Shown: positions 1 to 7,300 of the stretch, in pieces
How positions within the stretch are numbered: the stretch's first letter is position 1
How the letters are laid out: each line of letters starts with the position of its first letter
Source of the DNA: an uncultured Fusobacteriaceae bacterium
Lineage (GTDB): Bacteria > Fusobacteriota > Fusobacteriia > Fusobacteriales > Fusobacteriaceae
NCBI GenBank assembly: GCA_947072715.1
Contig: CAMTJB010000002.1
Span: forward strand, 1-16,587
Reading direction: 5' to 3'
Length of the DNA: 16,587 bases
Notes under the pieces: model-generated
What the model saw: only the letters and a program-made list of their open reading frames with translations
Told to the model about the DNA's origin: nothing
Database searches by the model: none
Made by a program: the position numbers and the translations under genes

Positions 1-122
1 AAATCTATTCCGTGAGTTATTGTATCAATTATATACTCTAAAGACTCTCTTACTGGGAGTCCTAAAGCAGTAAGAGAGTCTTTAGAGTATATAATTGATA
101 CAATAACTCACGGAATAGATTT
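1..122. repeat. 55-bp perfect inverted repeat with 12-base loop
   Basis: Positions 1-55 are the exact reverse complement of 68-122, separated by the 12-base spacer GGAGTCCTAAAG at 56-67. The right arm is coding: it is the C-terminal part of a MogA/MoaB-like gene in the + direction. The left arm has no coding sense in the same frame, with a stop at 13-15. The innermost 7 bases of the arms, CTTACTG and CAGTAAG, form a short hairpin that could have primed fold-back copying. The repeat touches the window edge, so it may extend further. It could be a genuine cruciform, but a snap-back chimera at a contig end is more likely. Confidence 0.95.
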
Positions 123-159
123 GATTATAAAAGGTTCTCAGGATTGTGCTAGAAAGTAA
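55..159 (+). pseudogene. MogA/MoaB-like molybdopterin protein, C-terminal fragment
   Basis: The frame from 55 to the TAA at 157-159 encodes 34 residues beginning GSPKAVRESL and ending CARK. The GSPKAV segment matches the C-terminal '(N)LPGSPKAV' signature of the MogA/MoaB fold, which handles molybdopterin (adenylylation or cofactor insertion) in molybdenum cofactor synthesis. Upstream of about position 55 the sequence turns into the reverse complement of the gene's own 3' end, so the rest of the gene is missing. Whether the gene is truly broken or only disrupted by a sequence artefact cannot be decided here. Its neighbour moaA, 65 bases downstream, supports a molybdenum cofactor role. The identification rests on a short segment. 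Confidence 0.6.
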
Positions 160-224
160 ATAGTATTAAGGGTAAAAAAGGTAAATATTATAAGTTTGGT
201 TAATTAACTATAAAAGAGGTGGAT

Positions 225-1202
225 ATGAAAGATAAGTTTGGAAGAGAAATTGATTACTTGAGAATATCTTTGACAGAGAAGTGCAACATTAGATGTCTAT
301 ATTGTATGCCTGACTGGAAAGAAAAAATATCCGAAGAAAAATCTGCATGTGGTGCAAAGCATGAGGAATTATCAAAAGATGAGATACTTCAAATTGTTGA
401 AATTTTCTCAAAAATAGGGATAAAAAAAATAAGATTGACTGGTGGAGAACCATTACTAAGAAGAGATTTATTAAATATAATAGGTGGAATATCAATAATA
501 CCTAATATAGAAGAGGTATGTCTGACAACTAATGGGTTGGAACTAGAAAATAAAATAGAAGATTTAAAGAAAGCTGGGTTAAATAGAATAAACATAAGTT
601 TAGATACATTAGATCCAGATGAGTATAGAACATTAACAAGAGGTGGAGACGTAAAGAAAGTATTAACTGCCATAGATAAATGTTTAAGTTTAGATATACC
701 AGTGAAGGTTAATGCTGTAATTACAAATATTCAAAGTGAAGAGTCTGTTCAAAATTTAGCAGAGTTAAGTGTTAATAAGAAAATAGATGTTAGATTTATA
801 GAGATTATGCCTATTGGTTTTGGAAAAGGATTAAAAGGATTTACAGGTGAAGAGATAGTGAAGATTCTTATGAAAAAATATGAACTTAAAAATCTTTACA
901 CTTTTGAGGGAACTAGTAACTATTATAAGATTGAGGGAGCTTATGGACGTATTGGTTTTATAAATCCTATAAGTGAATGTTTTTGTGGAAGTTGTAATAG
1001 GGTTAGAATAACTTCAACAATGGAATTAAAGACTTGTTTAAGTTCAGAAGAGTCATTAAACTTAAAAGAAGTAATGAAAAGAGATATATCTTTAGAAGAG
1101 AAAAAAGAAATAATATTATCTGCTCTATATAATAGAAATGAAAAAAATATTTTTGATAGTGAAAAATCAGAGAAGAAGAGGATGAATCAAATCGGGGGGT
1201 AG
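225..1202 (+). CDS. moaA: GTP 3',8-cyclase MoaA (radical SAM, molybdenum cofactor step 1)
   Basis: MoaA is a cytoplasmic radical-SAM enzyme that, with MoaC, turns GTP into cyclic pyranopterin monophosphate, the first step to molybdopterin. The 325-residue length matches the family (E. coli about 329). The N-terminal CX3CX2C cluster is C20, C24 and C27. The SAM-contact GGEP follows at about 73-76. The second cluster is C254, C257 and C271 (CX2CX13C). The C-terminus ends QIGG, the essential GG tail. I chose ATG 225 over the in-frame GTG at 219 because GAGG at 216-219 then has a 5-base spacing. The gene lies just after a MogA-like fragment and ends 8 bases before the regulator. It plausibly feeds cofactor to the xanthine dehydrogenase in this window. 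Confidence 0.95.
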   Translation: MKDKFGREIDYLRISLTEKCNIRCLYCMPDWKEKISEEKSACGAKHEELSKDEILQIVEIFSKIGIKKIRLTGGEPLLRRDLLNIIGGISIIPNIEEVCLTTNGLELENKIEDLKKAGLNRINISLDTLDPDEYRTLTRGGDVKKVLTAIDKCLSLDIPVKVNAVITNIQSEESVQNLAELSVNKKIDVRFIEIMPIGFGKGLKGFTGEEIVKILMKKYELKNLYTFEGTSNYYKIEGAYGRIGFINPISECFCGSCNRVRITSTMELKTCLSSEESLNLKEVMKRDISLEEKKEIILSALYNRNEKNIFDSEKSEKKRMNQIGG

Positions 1203-1210
1203 TTTCAGTT

Positions 1211-2875
1211 ATGATGAATAGGGAGTTTTTAAGTTTAATAGAGCCATTATCAAATATTTTAGGGGTTGATTTGGATTTAGTTGATACATCAGGGATAAGA
1301 TTAGCAGCAACAGGGATATATAAAAATAAGATAGGAAAGAAGATATCAGAATTTATTTATGAGAAAGCTATAACAGATAAAGAGATGGTAATAATAGAAA
1401 ATCCTACAAACAATAAAGAGTGTAGAGGTTGTTTCAATGCCAGTCAATGTATGAAAAAAATAATTATAGCTGTACCTATTTTTATAAAAAAAGAAGTTAT
1501 AGGTGTATTGGGTATTTTAAGTTTTAATGAGAAAAAAAGAGATGAAATACTTGATAATATAGATAATTACACTAATTTTTTAAATAGTTTTAGTAAAACA
1601 ATTGGAACTAAAATATTTCAAGATAATTATTTTGATCTTTATCATGAATTGTTTTTAAAAATGTCGAAGGCTGTAATTATTTTAAATGAAAAAGGATTAG
1701 TGTTAGATTATAACAGAGCAGCTCATGTTGCTTTTCAAAATGTAAAAGATTTAGTAGGAAAAAAAGTTACAATGAATACTATAGGGCAGGATAAATATGA
1801 ATTAACTGTATCAAATGTATGTGTGGATATTGAAGGTGCTGTTTATGGAGCTGATAACGGAAGAAGCTATATCATATTTAAAAATGTAGATAGAAAAAAA
1901 TATTCAAAATTAACAGATGGTTTATTACTTGGTAAATCTAAAGTTATTTTAGAACTAAATAGCAAAATTCAAAAGATTTCTACTCTTAATCATCCTGTAA
2001 TTATAAAAGGTGATATGGGAACTGACAAAACTATGATTGCAAAATTAATTCACAATATATCTGATAGAAGTAAGGAAAGATATGTGAGTATTAACTGTAG
2101 AGATGAAAGTGAAGATAAGTTAGAAGAGAAAATTTTTGGAAATGATATAAATAAAAGTTTACATGTTGGACTTCTTGAAAGTGTTGATGGAGGAAGCTTA
2201 TTTATAGACGAAATTGAGTACTTACCAATAAAATTACAAAAGAAATTATTATACTTTATAAAAAGCTCAAAAATAAATCCTACAAATAGTGAAAAGGAAT
2301 TAGTGCTAGATGTTAGAATAATAGTAGCGACTAGAATAAATCTTTTAGATGAAGTTAAAAATAATAACTTTTTAGAAAATTTATATTATGAACTAAACTC
2401 TAATGTTGTTGAAGTTCCAAGTTTAAGATATAGAAAAGATGATATGGAAGATATAATTCAGTATTTAATTGAGAAGCATGCAGAGTTACAAGATAAGAAT
2501 ATTATTGGAGTAAGTGAAAAAGCAAAGAAAACTCTTGTTGAAAATGAATGGCCAGGAAACTGGAAAGAGTTAGAATCAACTATAAAAATAGTTGTTGAAT
2601 CTACAAAAAATAATGGGATAATTGAATTTGAAAGTATTCCAGAAAAAATTAGGTTTAGAGACGATTATTATGATAAGAAAAATAGAAAAATCAGAAAAAT
2701 AACTGAAATTGAAAGAGAAGAGATAATAGCTGCTCTAATACAATATGGAGTAGAAACTGAAGGAAAGCAAAAAGCTGCAAAAAAATTAGGAATAGGAATA
2801 GCAACTTTATATAGAAAAATGGAAAATTATCAAATAGATAAAAAAGATTTAGATAAGATAAAAAACTCTTTGTAA
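1211..2875 (+). CDS. Sigma-54-activator-like regulator with degenerate AAA+ domain (YgeV-like)
   Basis: The 554-residue protein has the order of a bacterial enhancer-binding protein. There is an N-terminal sensor of about 120 residues with a Cys triad (C71, C74, C80) and a PAS-like segment near 145-225. The AAA+ domain spans about 230-465, with Walker A GDMGTDKT at 267-274 and Walker B LFIDEIE around 330-336. A Fis-type helix-turn-helix lies at 500-541. The key sigma-54 features are missing. The GAFTGA loop is absent between the FG at 309-310 and the GLLES at 320-324. The two arginine-finger positions in FLENLYYEL (387-395) are Leu and Glu, and Sensor II reads GNWKELES. It is therefore probably a ligand-responsive DNA-binding regulator rather than a standard sigma-54 ATPase. 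E. coli ygeV, of the same family, sits beside ygeW/X/Y, so control of the downstream purine genes is likely. Tandem ATGs occur at 1211 and 1214. Confidence 0.85.
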   Translation: MMNREFLSLIEPLSNILGVDLDLVDTSGIRLAATGIYKNKIGKKISEFIYEKAITDKEMVIIENPTNNKECRGCFNASQCMKKIIIAVPIFIKKEVIGVLGILSFNEKKRDEILDNIDNYTNFLNSFSKTIGTKIFQDNYFDLYHELFLKMSKAVIILNEKGLVLDYNRAAHVAFQNVKDLVGKKVTMNTIGQDKYELTVSNVCVDIEGAVYGADNGRSYIIFKNVDRKKYSKLTDGLLLGKSKVILELNSKIQKISTLNHPVIIKGDMGTDKTMIAKLIHNISDRSKERYVSINCRDESEDKLEEKIFGNDINKSLHVGLLESVDGGSLFIDEIEYLPIKLQKKLLYFIKSSKINPTNSEKELVLDVRIIVATRINLLDEVKNNNFLENLYYELNSNVVEVPSLRYRKDDMEDIIQYLIEKHAELQDKNIIGVSEKAKKTLVENEWPGNWKELESTIKIVVESTKNNGIIEFESIPEKIRFRDDYYDKKNRKIRKITEIEREEIIAALIQYGVETEGKQKAAKKLGIGIATLYRKMENYQIDKKDLDKIKNSL

Positions 2876-2889
2876 TAAAGAGTTTTTTT
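2861..2889 (+). terminator. Rho-independent terminator after the regulator
   Basis: AAAAACTCTTT at 2861-2871 pairs perfectly with AAAGAGTTTTT at 2877-2887 around a 5-base loop, with T7 at 2883-2889. The stem overlaps the regulator's stop codon at 2873-2875. The symmetric A and T tracts could let it act in both directions. It separates moaA and the regulator from the ygeX unit. Confidence 0.85.
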
Positions 2890-2998
2890 GTTATAAAAAA
2901 ATAAAATACTCATCTATCAAAATAATAAAAAAAGACTTTAAATGGCCACGCTAAAAATAAATGTTTAATAAAAACACTTTAAGTACCGAAAAAGGGAA

Positions 2999-3027
2999 TT
3001 GTTACATTAAAGGCATCATAGTATAAC
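2999..3027 (+). promoter_or_regulatory. Putative sigma-70 type promoter for the ygeX operon
   Basis: A -35-like TTGTTA (2999-3004) and a -10 TATAAC (3022-3027) are separated by 17 bases, and the predicted start is near 3034. I see no convincing -24/-12 GG-N10-GC sigma-54 element in the 188-base gap. Upstream, TGTTT/AAACA (2962-2976) and ACTT-T-AAGT (2976-2984) are short dyads that might be operator sites. This is a visual prediction only. Confidence 0.55.
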
Positions 3028-3063
3028 ATAAGCATGAGTAAAACTAATTTGGAGGTAAATATA

Positions 3064-4275
3064 ATGGATAAACACATTAAATGGGAAAAAAATAATCTGC
3101 CAAAATCAGAGATAAAAAACTGTGCAGACATCTTATCAATAGAAGAGGTGACAAAGGCAAAGAAATTCCACGAGAGTTTTCCTGAGTATACTGAAACACC
3201 TTTAGTAAATTTAGATAAATTAGCTAAAAACTTAGGTTTAGGAGGATTATACTTAAAGGACGAATCATATAGATTTGGACTAAATGCTTTTAAAGTATTA
3301 GGTGGTTCTTACTCAATGGGTAAATATATGGCTCAGAGATTAGGGAAAGATATATCTGAATTAGGATACAGCGAATTAGTAAAAGCTGAAGTAAAAGCTA
3401 AAATAGGAGAGATTACATTCTATACAGCAACAGATGGAAACCACGGAAGAGGAGTAGCTTGGACAGCTAACAGACTTGGACAAAAATCAGTAGTATATAT
3501 GCCAAAAGGATCATCTGAATTCAGATTACAAGCGATAAAAAATGAAGGAGCAGAAGCTTCAATAACAGATATGAACTATGACGATGCAGTAAGACTTGCA
3601 GCTAAAAACGCAGCAGCGAACAATGGATTAGTAGTTCAAGATACAGCATGGGAAGGATACACAGAGATTCCAACATGGATAATGCAAGGATATGGAACTA
3701 TGGCTTTAGAAGCAGTAGATCAGTTAAAAGGTTATGGAGTAGACAAACCAACACACGTATTTGTACAAGCAGGAGTAGGATCACTTGCAGGAGGAGTTCA
3801 AGGAGTAGTAGTAAATGCATTTGGACCAGAAGTAAAAACAGTAATAGTAGAATCAAACTTAGCAGATTGTTTATATAAATCAGCAGTAGCAAGAGATGGA
3901 AAACCTCATAATGTTGGTGGAGATATGCAAACAATCATGGCAGGATTAGCATGTGGAGAGCCAAACATAATATCTTGGGAAATCTTAAAAACATATTCAG
4001 ATGCATTTGTATCTTGTCCTGACTGGGTAGCAGCAAATGGAATGAGAGTATTAGGAAATCCATTAAAAGGAGATAACCAAGTAATTTCAGGAGAATCAGG
4101 AGCAGTTACAACAGGATTAGTATATGAAATAATGGTTAACCCTGAATATAAAGATTTAAAAGAATCTTTAGGATTAAATGAAACGTCAAAAGTATTAGTA
4201 TTCTCAACAGAGGGAGATACAGATCCTAAGAAATATAGAGAAATAGTATGGGAAGGGGGATATACAAGAGGGTAA
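3064..4275 (+). CDS. ygeX: 2,3-diaminopropionate ammonia-lyase YgeX
   Basis: This is a cytoplasmic PLP fold-type II enzyme that converts 2,3-diaminopropionate to pyruvate and two ammonia. The 403 residues compare with about 398 in E. coli YgeX. K77 in FGLNAFKVLGG is the PLP lysine, at the same number as in E. coli. D124 in ATDGNHGRG corresponds to E. coli D120, and D193 in QDTAWEGY to D189; these are the acid/base residues that let the enzyme use both isomers. The loop AGVGSLAGG would hold the phosphate. I chose ATG 3064 because GGAGG at 3051-3055 lies 8 bases upstream; an in-frame ATG at 3034 falls at the predicted transcription start and lacks a binding site. As first gene after the promoter, it probably performs the last, pyruvate-yielding step of the pathway. 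Confidence 0.95.
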   Translation: MDKHIKWEKNNLPKSEIKNCADILSIEEVTKAKKFHESFPEYTETPLVNLDKLAKNLGLGGLYLKDESYRFGLNAFKVLGGSYSMGKYMAQRLGKDISELGYSELVKAEVKAKIGEITFYTATDGNHGRGVAWTANRLGQKSVVYMPKGSSEFRLQAIKNEGAEASITDMNYDDAVRLAAKNAAANNGLVVQDTAWEGYTEIPTWIMQGYGTMALEAVDQLKGYGVDKPTHVFVQAGVGSLAGGVQGVVVNAFGPEVKTVIVESNLADCLYKSAVARDGKPHNVGGDMQTIMAGLACGEPNIISWEILKTYSDAFVSCPDWVAANGMRVLGNPLKGDNQVISGESGAVTTGLVYEIMVNPEYKDLKESLGLNETSKVLVFSTEGDTDPKKYREIVWEGGYTRG

Positions 4276-4346
4276 TTTTAAAAGTAACCTATTTGTATAA
4301 ACTAAATTAACTTAAAATATAACATAAAAGATTAAGGAGAATAGAA

Positions 4347-5552
4347 ATGGATTCAAAAACTATGTTAACAGCAGAAAGAGAAGCAAGATTAATTAAATTA
4401 TTACAAGAAATGATTCAGCAACCATCATTTTCAGGAGAAGAGGAAGGAGTAGCTAAAGCGATAGAGAGAAATCTTTTAGATTTAGGATATGATTCAGTTA
4501 CTTTTGATAAATATGGAAACGTTATTGGATGCATTAAAGGAAATAAACCAGGAAAGAAAATTTTATTTGATGGACATATCGATACAGTAACAATTCCTGA
4601 AGGAACAAGAGAAAAATGGTCTCAAGATCCATTTAAAGCAGATATCGTAGACGGTAAAATTTACGGAAGAGGAACTTCAGATATGAAAGGTCCAGATGCA
4701 ACATTCATGGCAGCTTGTGCGTTCTTTGCTGAAGATTGCAAGAAAGATTTCGCTGGAGAAATCTATGTAGCAGGAGTAGTTCATGAAGAGATATTTGAAG
4801 GAATAGCAGCAAGAGAGATATCTAAAAATATCAAACCTGATTATGTTGTAATTGGAGAAACATCTGAACTTAACCTTAAAATAGGACAAAGAGGAAGAGG
4901 AGAGATAGTAATCGAAACTTTCGGAAAACCAGCTCACTCAGCTAATCCACACGAAGGAATTAACGCTGTTAAGAAAATGGCAAAAGTAATATTAGAAATA
5001 GAGAAAATTGTTCCACCAACAGGAAGTTTAGGACTTGGAATATTAGAATTAACAGATATCAAATCATCTCCATACCCAGGATCATCAGTAGTTCCATCAG
5101 GTTGTAGAGCAACATATGATAGAAGATTATTAGTAGGAGAGACTAAAGAGTCAGTTTTAAAACCAATTCAAGAGGTTTTAGATAAATTAATGGCAGAAGA
5201 TTCAGAATTAAAAGCAACAGTTTCTTATGCATATGGAAAAGAAAAATGCTATACAGGTGAATATATTGAAGGAGAAAGATTCTTCCCAGGATGGCACTAT
5301 GAAGAGAGCGATGAGTTTGTACAAATGGCAATGAAAGGATTATCAGAAGCAGGAATAGACTACAAAGTAACTCAATACTCATTCTGTACAAATGGATCAC
5401 ACTATGCAGGAGAAGCAGGAATCAGAACTATAGGATTTGGACCTTCAACTGAGATATTAGCTCACAAAATAGATGAGCATATTGAGATAGAGCAATTAAG
5501 AAAAGGTGCAGCAGGATACTACGGAATATTAAAAGCTGTTTTCAATAAATAA
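4347..5552 (+). CDS. ygeY: M20-family metallohydrolase YgeY
   Basis: This is a dinuclear zinc amidohydrolase of the M20/ArgE/DapE superfamily, 401 residues against about 403 for E. coli YgeY. The metal and catalytic residues are visible in order: H77 and D79 (GHID), bridging D112 (SDMKG), E147-E148 (HEE), E171 (GETSE) and H373 (AHKIDE). Between them, about 180-290, lies the dimerisation/lid domain, starting near GQRGRGE. Family members remove N-acyl or N-carbamoyl groups from amino acids. The adjacent ygeX makes deacylation of an N-substituted 2,3-diaminopropionate an attractive but unproven role. AAGGAG at 4334-4339 precedes ATG 4347. It follows ygeX by 71 bases and ends before a strong hairpin. 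Confidence 0.92.
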   Translation: MDSKTMLTAEREARLIKLLQEMIQQPSFSGEEEGVAKAIERNLLDLGYDSVTFDKYGNVIGCIKGNKPGKKILFDGHIDTVTIPEGTREKWSQDPFKADIVDGKIYGRGTSDMKGPDATFMAACAFFAEDCKKDFAGEIYVAGVVHEEIFEGIAAREISKNIKPDYVVIGETSELNLKIGQRGRGEIVIETFGKPAHSANPHEGINAVKKMAKVILEIEKIVPPTGSLGLGILELTDIKSSPYPGSSVVPSGCRATYDRRLLVGETKESVLKPIQEVLDKLMAEDSELKATVSYAYGKEKCYTGEYIEGERFFPGWHYEESDEFVQMAMKGLSEAGIDYKVTQYSFCTNGSHYAGEAGIRTIGFGPSTEILAHKIDEHIEIEQLRKGAAGYYGILKAVFNK

Positions 5553-5583
5553 TAATAACAGATGATAAAAATTAAAAATTAGA

Positions 5584-5632
5584 GATTCTAAGGAGGATTT
5601 TTAAAGGCTTCCTTAGAATCGAAAATTTTTTT
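5584..5632 (+). terminator. Terminator or attenuator between ygeY and the D-aminoacylase-like gene
   Basis: GATTCTAAGGA (5584-5594) pairs perfectly with TCCTTAGAATC (5610-5620). A further G-U and a G-C pair extend the stem inward to 13 pairs. A T7 tract follows at 5626-5632, and flanking A-rich and T-rich segments could lengthen the stem. The left arm contains AAGGAGG, a ribosome-binding-like sequence with no nearby start codon. The hairpin probably lowers read-through into the downstream genes. Confidence 0.75.
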
Positions 5633-5680
5633 AAATACGAATTATCAAAATAAGTATTGAAGAAAAAAGGAGTACCAAAT

Positions 5681-7273
5681 ATGAAGATTTTAGTAAAAAA
5701 TGGTCTTATAGTTGACGGAAATAATACAACTCCATATGTAGGAGACCTTTTAATCAATGGTGAGAAAATTGAAGAGGTTGGAGTTAAAATAGAAGTAGCA
5801 AAGGTTGATAGAGTAATAGATGCTAAAGGGCTTGTAGTAGCACCAGGATTTATAGATACTCACTCTCACTCAGATTTAAAAATTCTTGAGACTCCATATA
5901 ATGAAGTAAAAGCAAGACAAGGAATTACAACTGAAGTATTAGGACAAGATGGAATAGCTATGGCTCCATTACCTTTAGAGTTTATCTCTTCTTGGAGAAA
6001 AAACTTAGCAGGATTAGATGGAACATCAGACATAATAGATTGGACATACCAAACAACAGAGGGTTACTTAAATCAAATGGAAAAAGCAACTGTTGGACTA
6101 AATTATACATTCTTAGTTCCACATGGAAATATTAGAATGGAAGCTATGGGACTTGAAGGAAGAGCAGCAACTGATGAAGAGATTCAAAAGATGTGTGATA
6201 TAACAAGAAGAGAGATGGAAGCAGGAGCTTTTGGACTTTCTACTGGTTTAATCTATATTCCTTGTGCTTATTCAGAAACAAAAGAATTAATTGAAATGTG
6301 TAAAGTTGTAGCAGAGTACGATGGAGAATTAGTAGTTCACCAAAGATCAGAAGCTGGAACAGTTATAGATTCAATGAAAGAGATAATTGAGATTGGAAAG
6401 AAATCTGGTGTAAAAATTCACTTTTCACACTTTAAAGTGTGTGGAAAGCAGAACTGGCAATATATTCCAGGAGTAATAGAACTTCTAGAGCAATCACAAA
6501 AAGAGGGAGTAAAAGTTTCTTGTGATCAGTACCCATATGCAGCAGGATCAACAATGTTAGGAGTAGTACTTCCAGCATGGGCACACGCAGGTGGAACAGA
6601 TATGTTAATGGAGAGATTATCAAATCCAGAAGACAGAGCAAGAATGAGAAAAGATATAGAAAATGGGATACCAGGATGGGATAACTTCATAGAGTTTGCA
6701 GGATTGGATCAAATATTTGTAACATCAGTAGCAAGTGATAAGAATCAAGATACAGTAGGAAAAAATTTAATAGAACTTGGAGAGATGTGGAGTAAAGATC
6801 CAATAGATGCAACAATGGACCTTCTATTAGAAGAGAAAAATGCAGTTGGAATGGTAGATTTCTATGGACTTGAAGAGCATATTATAGGATTCTTAAAAAG
6901 ACCTGAGATAAACGTGTGTACAGATGCACTTTTAGCAAAAGGAAAACCACACCCAAGAGCATACGGATCATTCCCAAGAGTAATAGGAAGATACGTAAGA
7001 GAGAATCCAGTACTTAAATTAGAGGAAGCAATCTATAAGATGACAAAGAAAGCAGCAACAGCAATTGGAATCAAAAACAGAGGGGAATTAAAAGCTGGAA
7101 TGTTTGCAGATATCACTATATTTGATTTAGAAGTAATATCAGATAAAGGTGACTATGTAAATCCAACTCAATTCCCAGTAGGAATAGATTACGTAATAGT
7201 AAATGGAACTCCAATTATTGATAACAAAGAGTTTAAAGAAGTTGCTCCAGGGCATGTTATAAGAAGAAAGTAA
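5681..7273 (+). CDS. D-aminoacylase-like amidohydrolase (purine-cluster subtype)
   Basis: This is a 530-residue member of the N-acyl-D-amino-acid deacylase branch of the amidohydrolase superfamily. Visible are HSHSD (H61, H63), H220 in VVHQRSE, H250 in HFSHFKVCG, D415 in CTDALL, and the family signature GKPHPRAYGSFPRV near 421-434. H220 and H250 match the numbering of the Alcaligenes enzyme. The metal-bridging Cys normally found in GNCG is replaced: the segment reads GQDG with D90. That, and its place among purine genes, suggests the true substrate is a ring-opened purine intermediate rather than an N-acyl-D-amino acid; this is inference. I chose ATG 5681 because AAGGAG (5667-5672) has an 8-base spacing; an upstream TTG at 5657 has none. 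ssnA begins 27 bases downstream. Confidence 0.85.
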   Translation: MKILVKNGLIVDGNNTTPYVGDLLINGEKIEEVGVKIEVAKVDRVIDAKGLVVAPGFIDTHSHSDLKILETPYNEVKARQGITTEVLGQDGIAMAPLPLEFISSWRKNLAGLDGTSDIIDWTYQTTEGYLNQMEKATVGLNYTFLVPHGNIRMEAMGLEGRAATDEEIQKMCDITRREMEAGAFGLSTGLIYIPCAYSETKELIEMCKVVAEYDGELVVHQRSEAGTVIDSMKEIIEIGKKSGVKIHFSHFKVCGKQNWQYIPGVIELLEQSQKEGVKVSCDQYPYAAGSTMLGVVLPAWAHAGGTDMLMERLSNPEDRARMRKDIENGIPGWDNFIEFAGLDQIFVTSVASDKNQDTVGKNLIELGEMWSKDPIDATMDLLLEEKNAVGMVDFYGLEEHIIGFLKRPEINVCTDALLAKGKPHPRAYGSFPRVIGRYVRENPVLKLEEAIYKMTKKAATAIGIKNRGELKAGMFADITIFDLEVISDKGDYVNPTQFPVGIDYVIVNGTPIIDNKEFKEVAPGHVIRRK

Positions 7274-7300
7274 ACAGAATTGAAGTTTAGGGGGAATCTA

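Noticed and set aside
199..208. Perfect 10-base palindrome GTTAATTAAC before moaA
   Set aside because: AT-rich palindromes of this size are common by chance here, and no second copy was seen near other promoters.
2941..2960. TGGCCACGCT as a sigma-54 -24/-12 element
   Set aside because: The spacing between the GG and GC elements does not fit the required GG-N10-GC.
3698..3934. Minus-strand and out-of-frame open frames inside ygeX and other genes
   Set aside because: They are low-complexity shadows of strongly biased coding sequence, without ribosome-binding sites or recognisable motifs.
4271..4290. Imperfect hairpin at the ygeX stop codon
   Set aside because: The stem is mismatched and no T tract follows, so it is not a terminator.
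4293..4323. TTGTAT-19-TATAAC as an internal promoter for ygeY
   Set aside because: The spacing is long and the -35 poor; ygeX and ygeY can share the upstream promoter.
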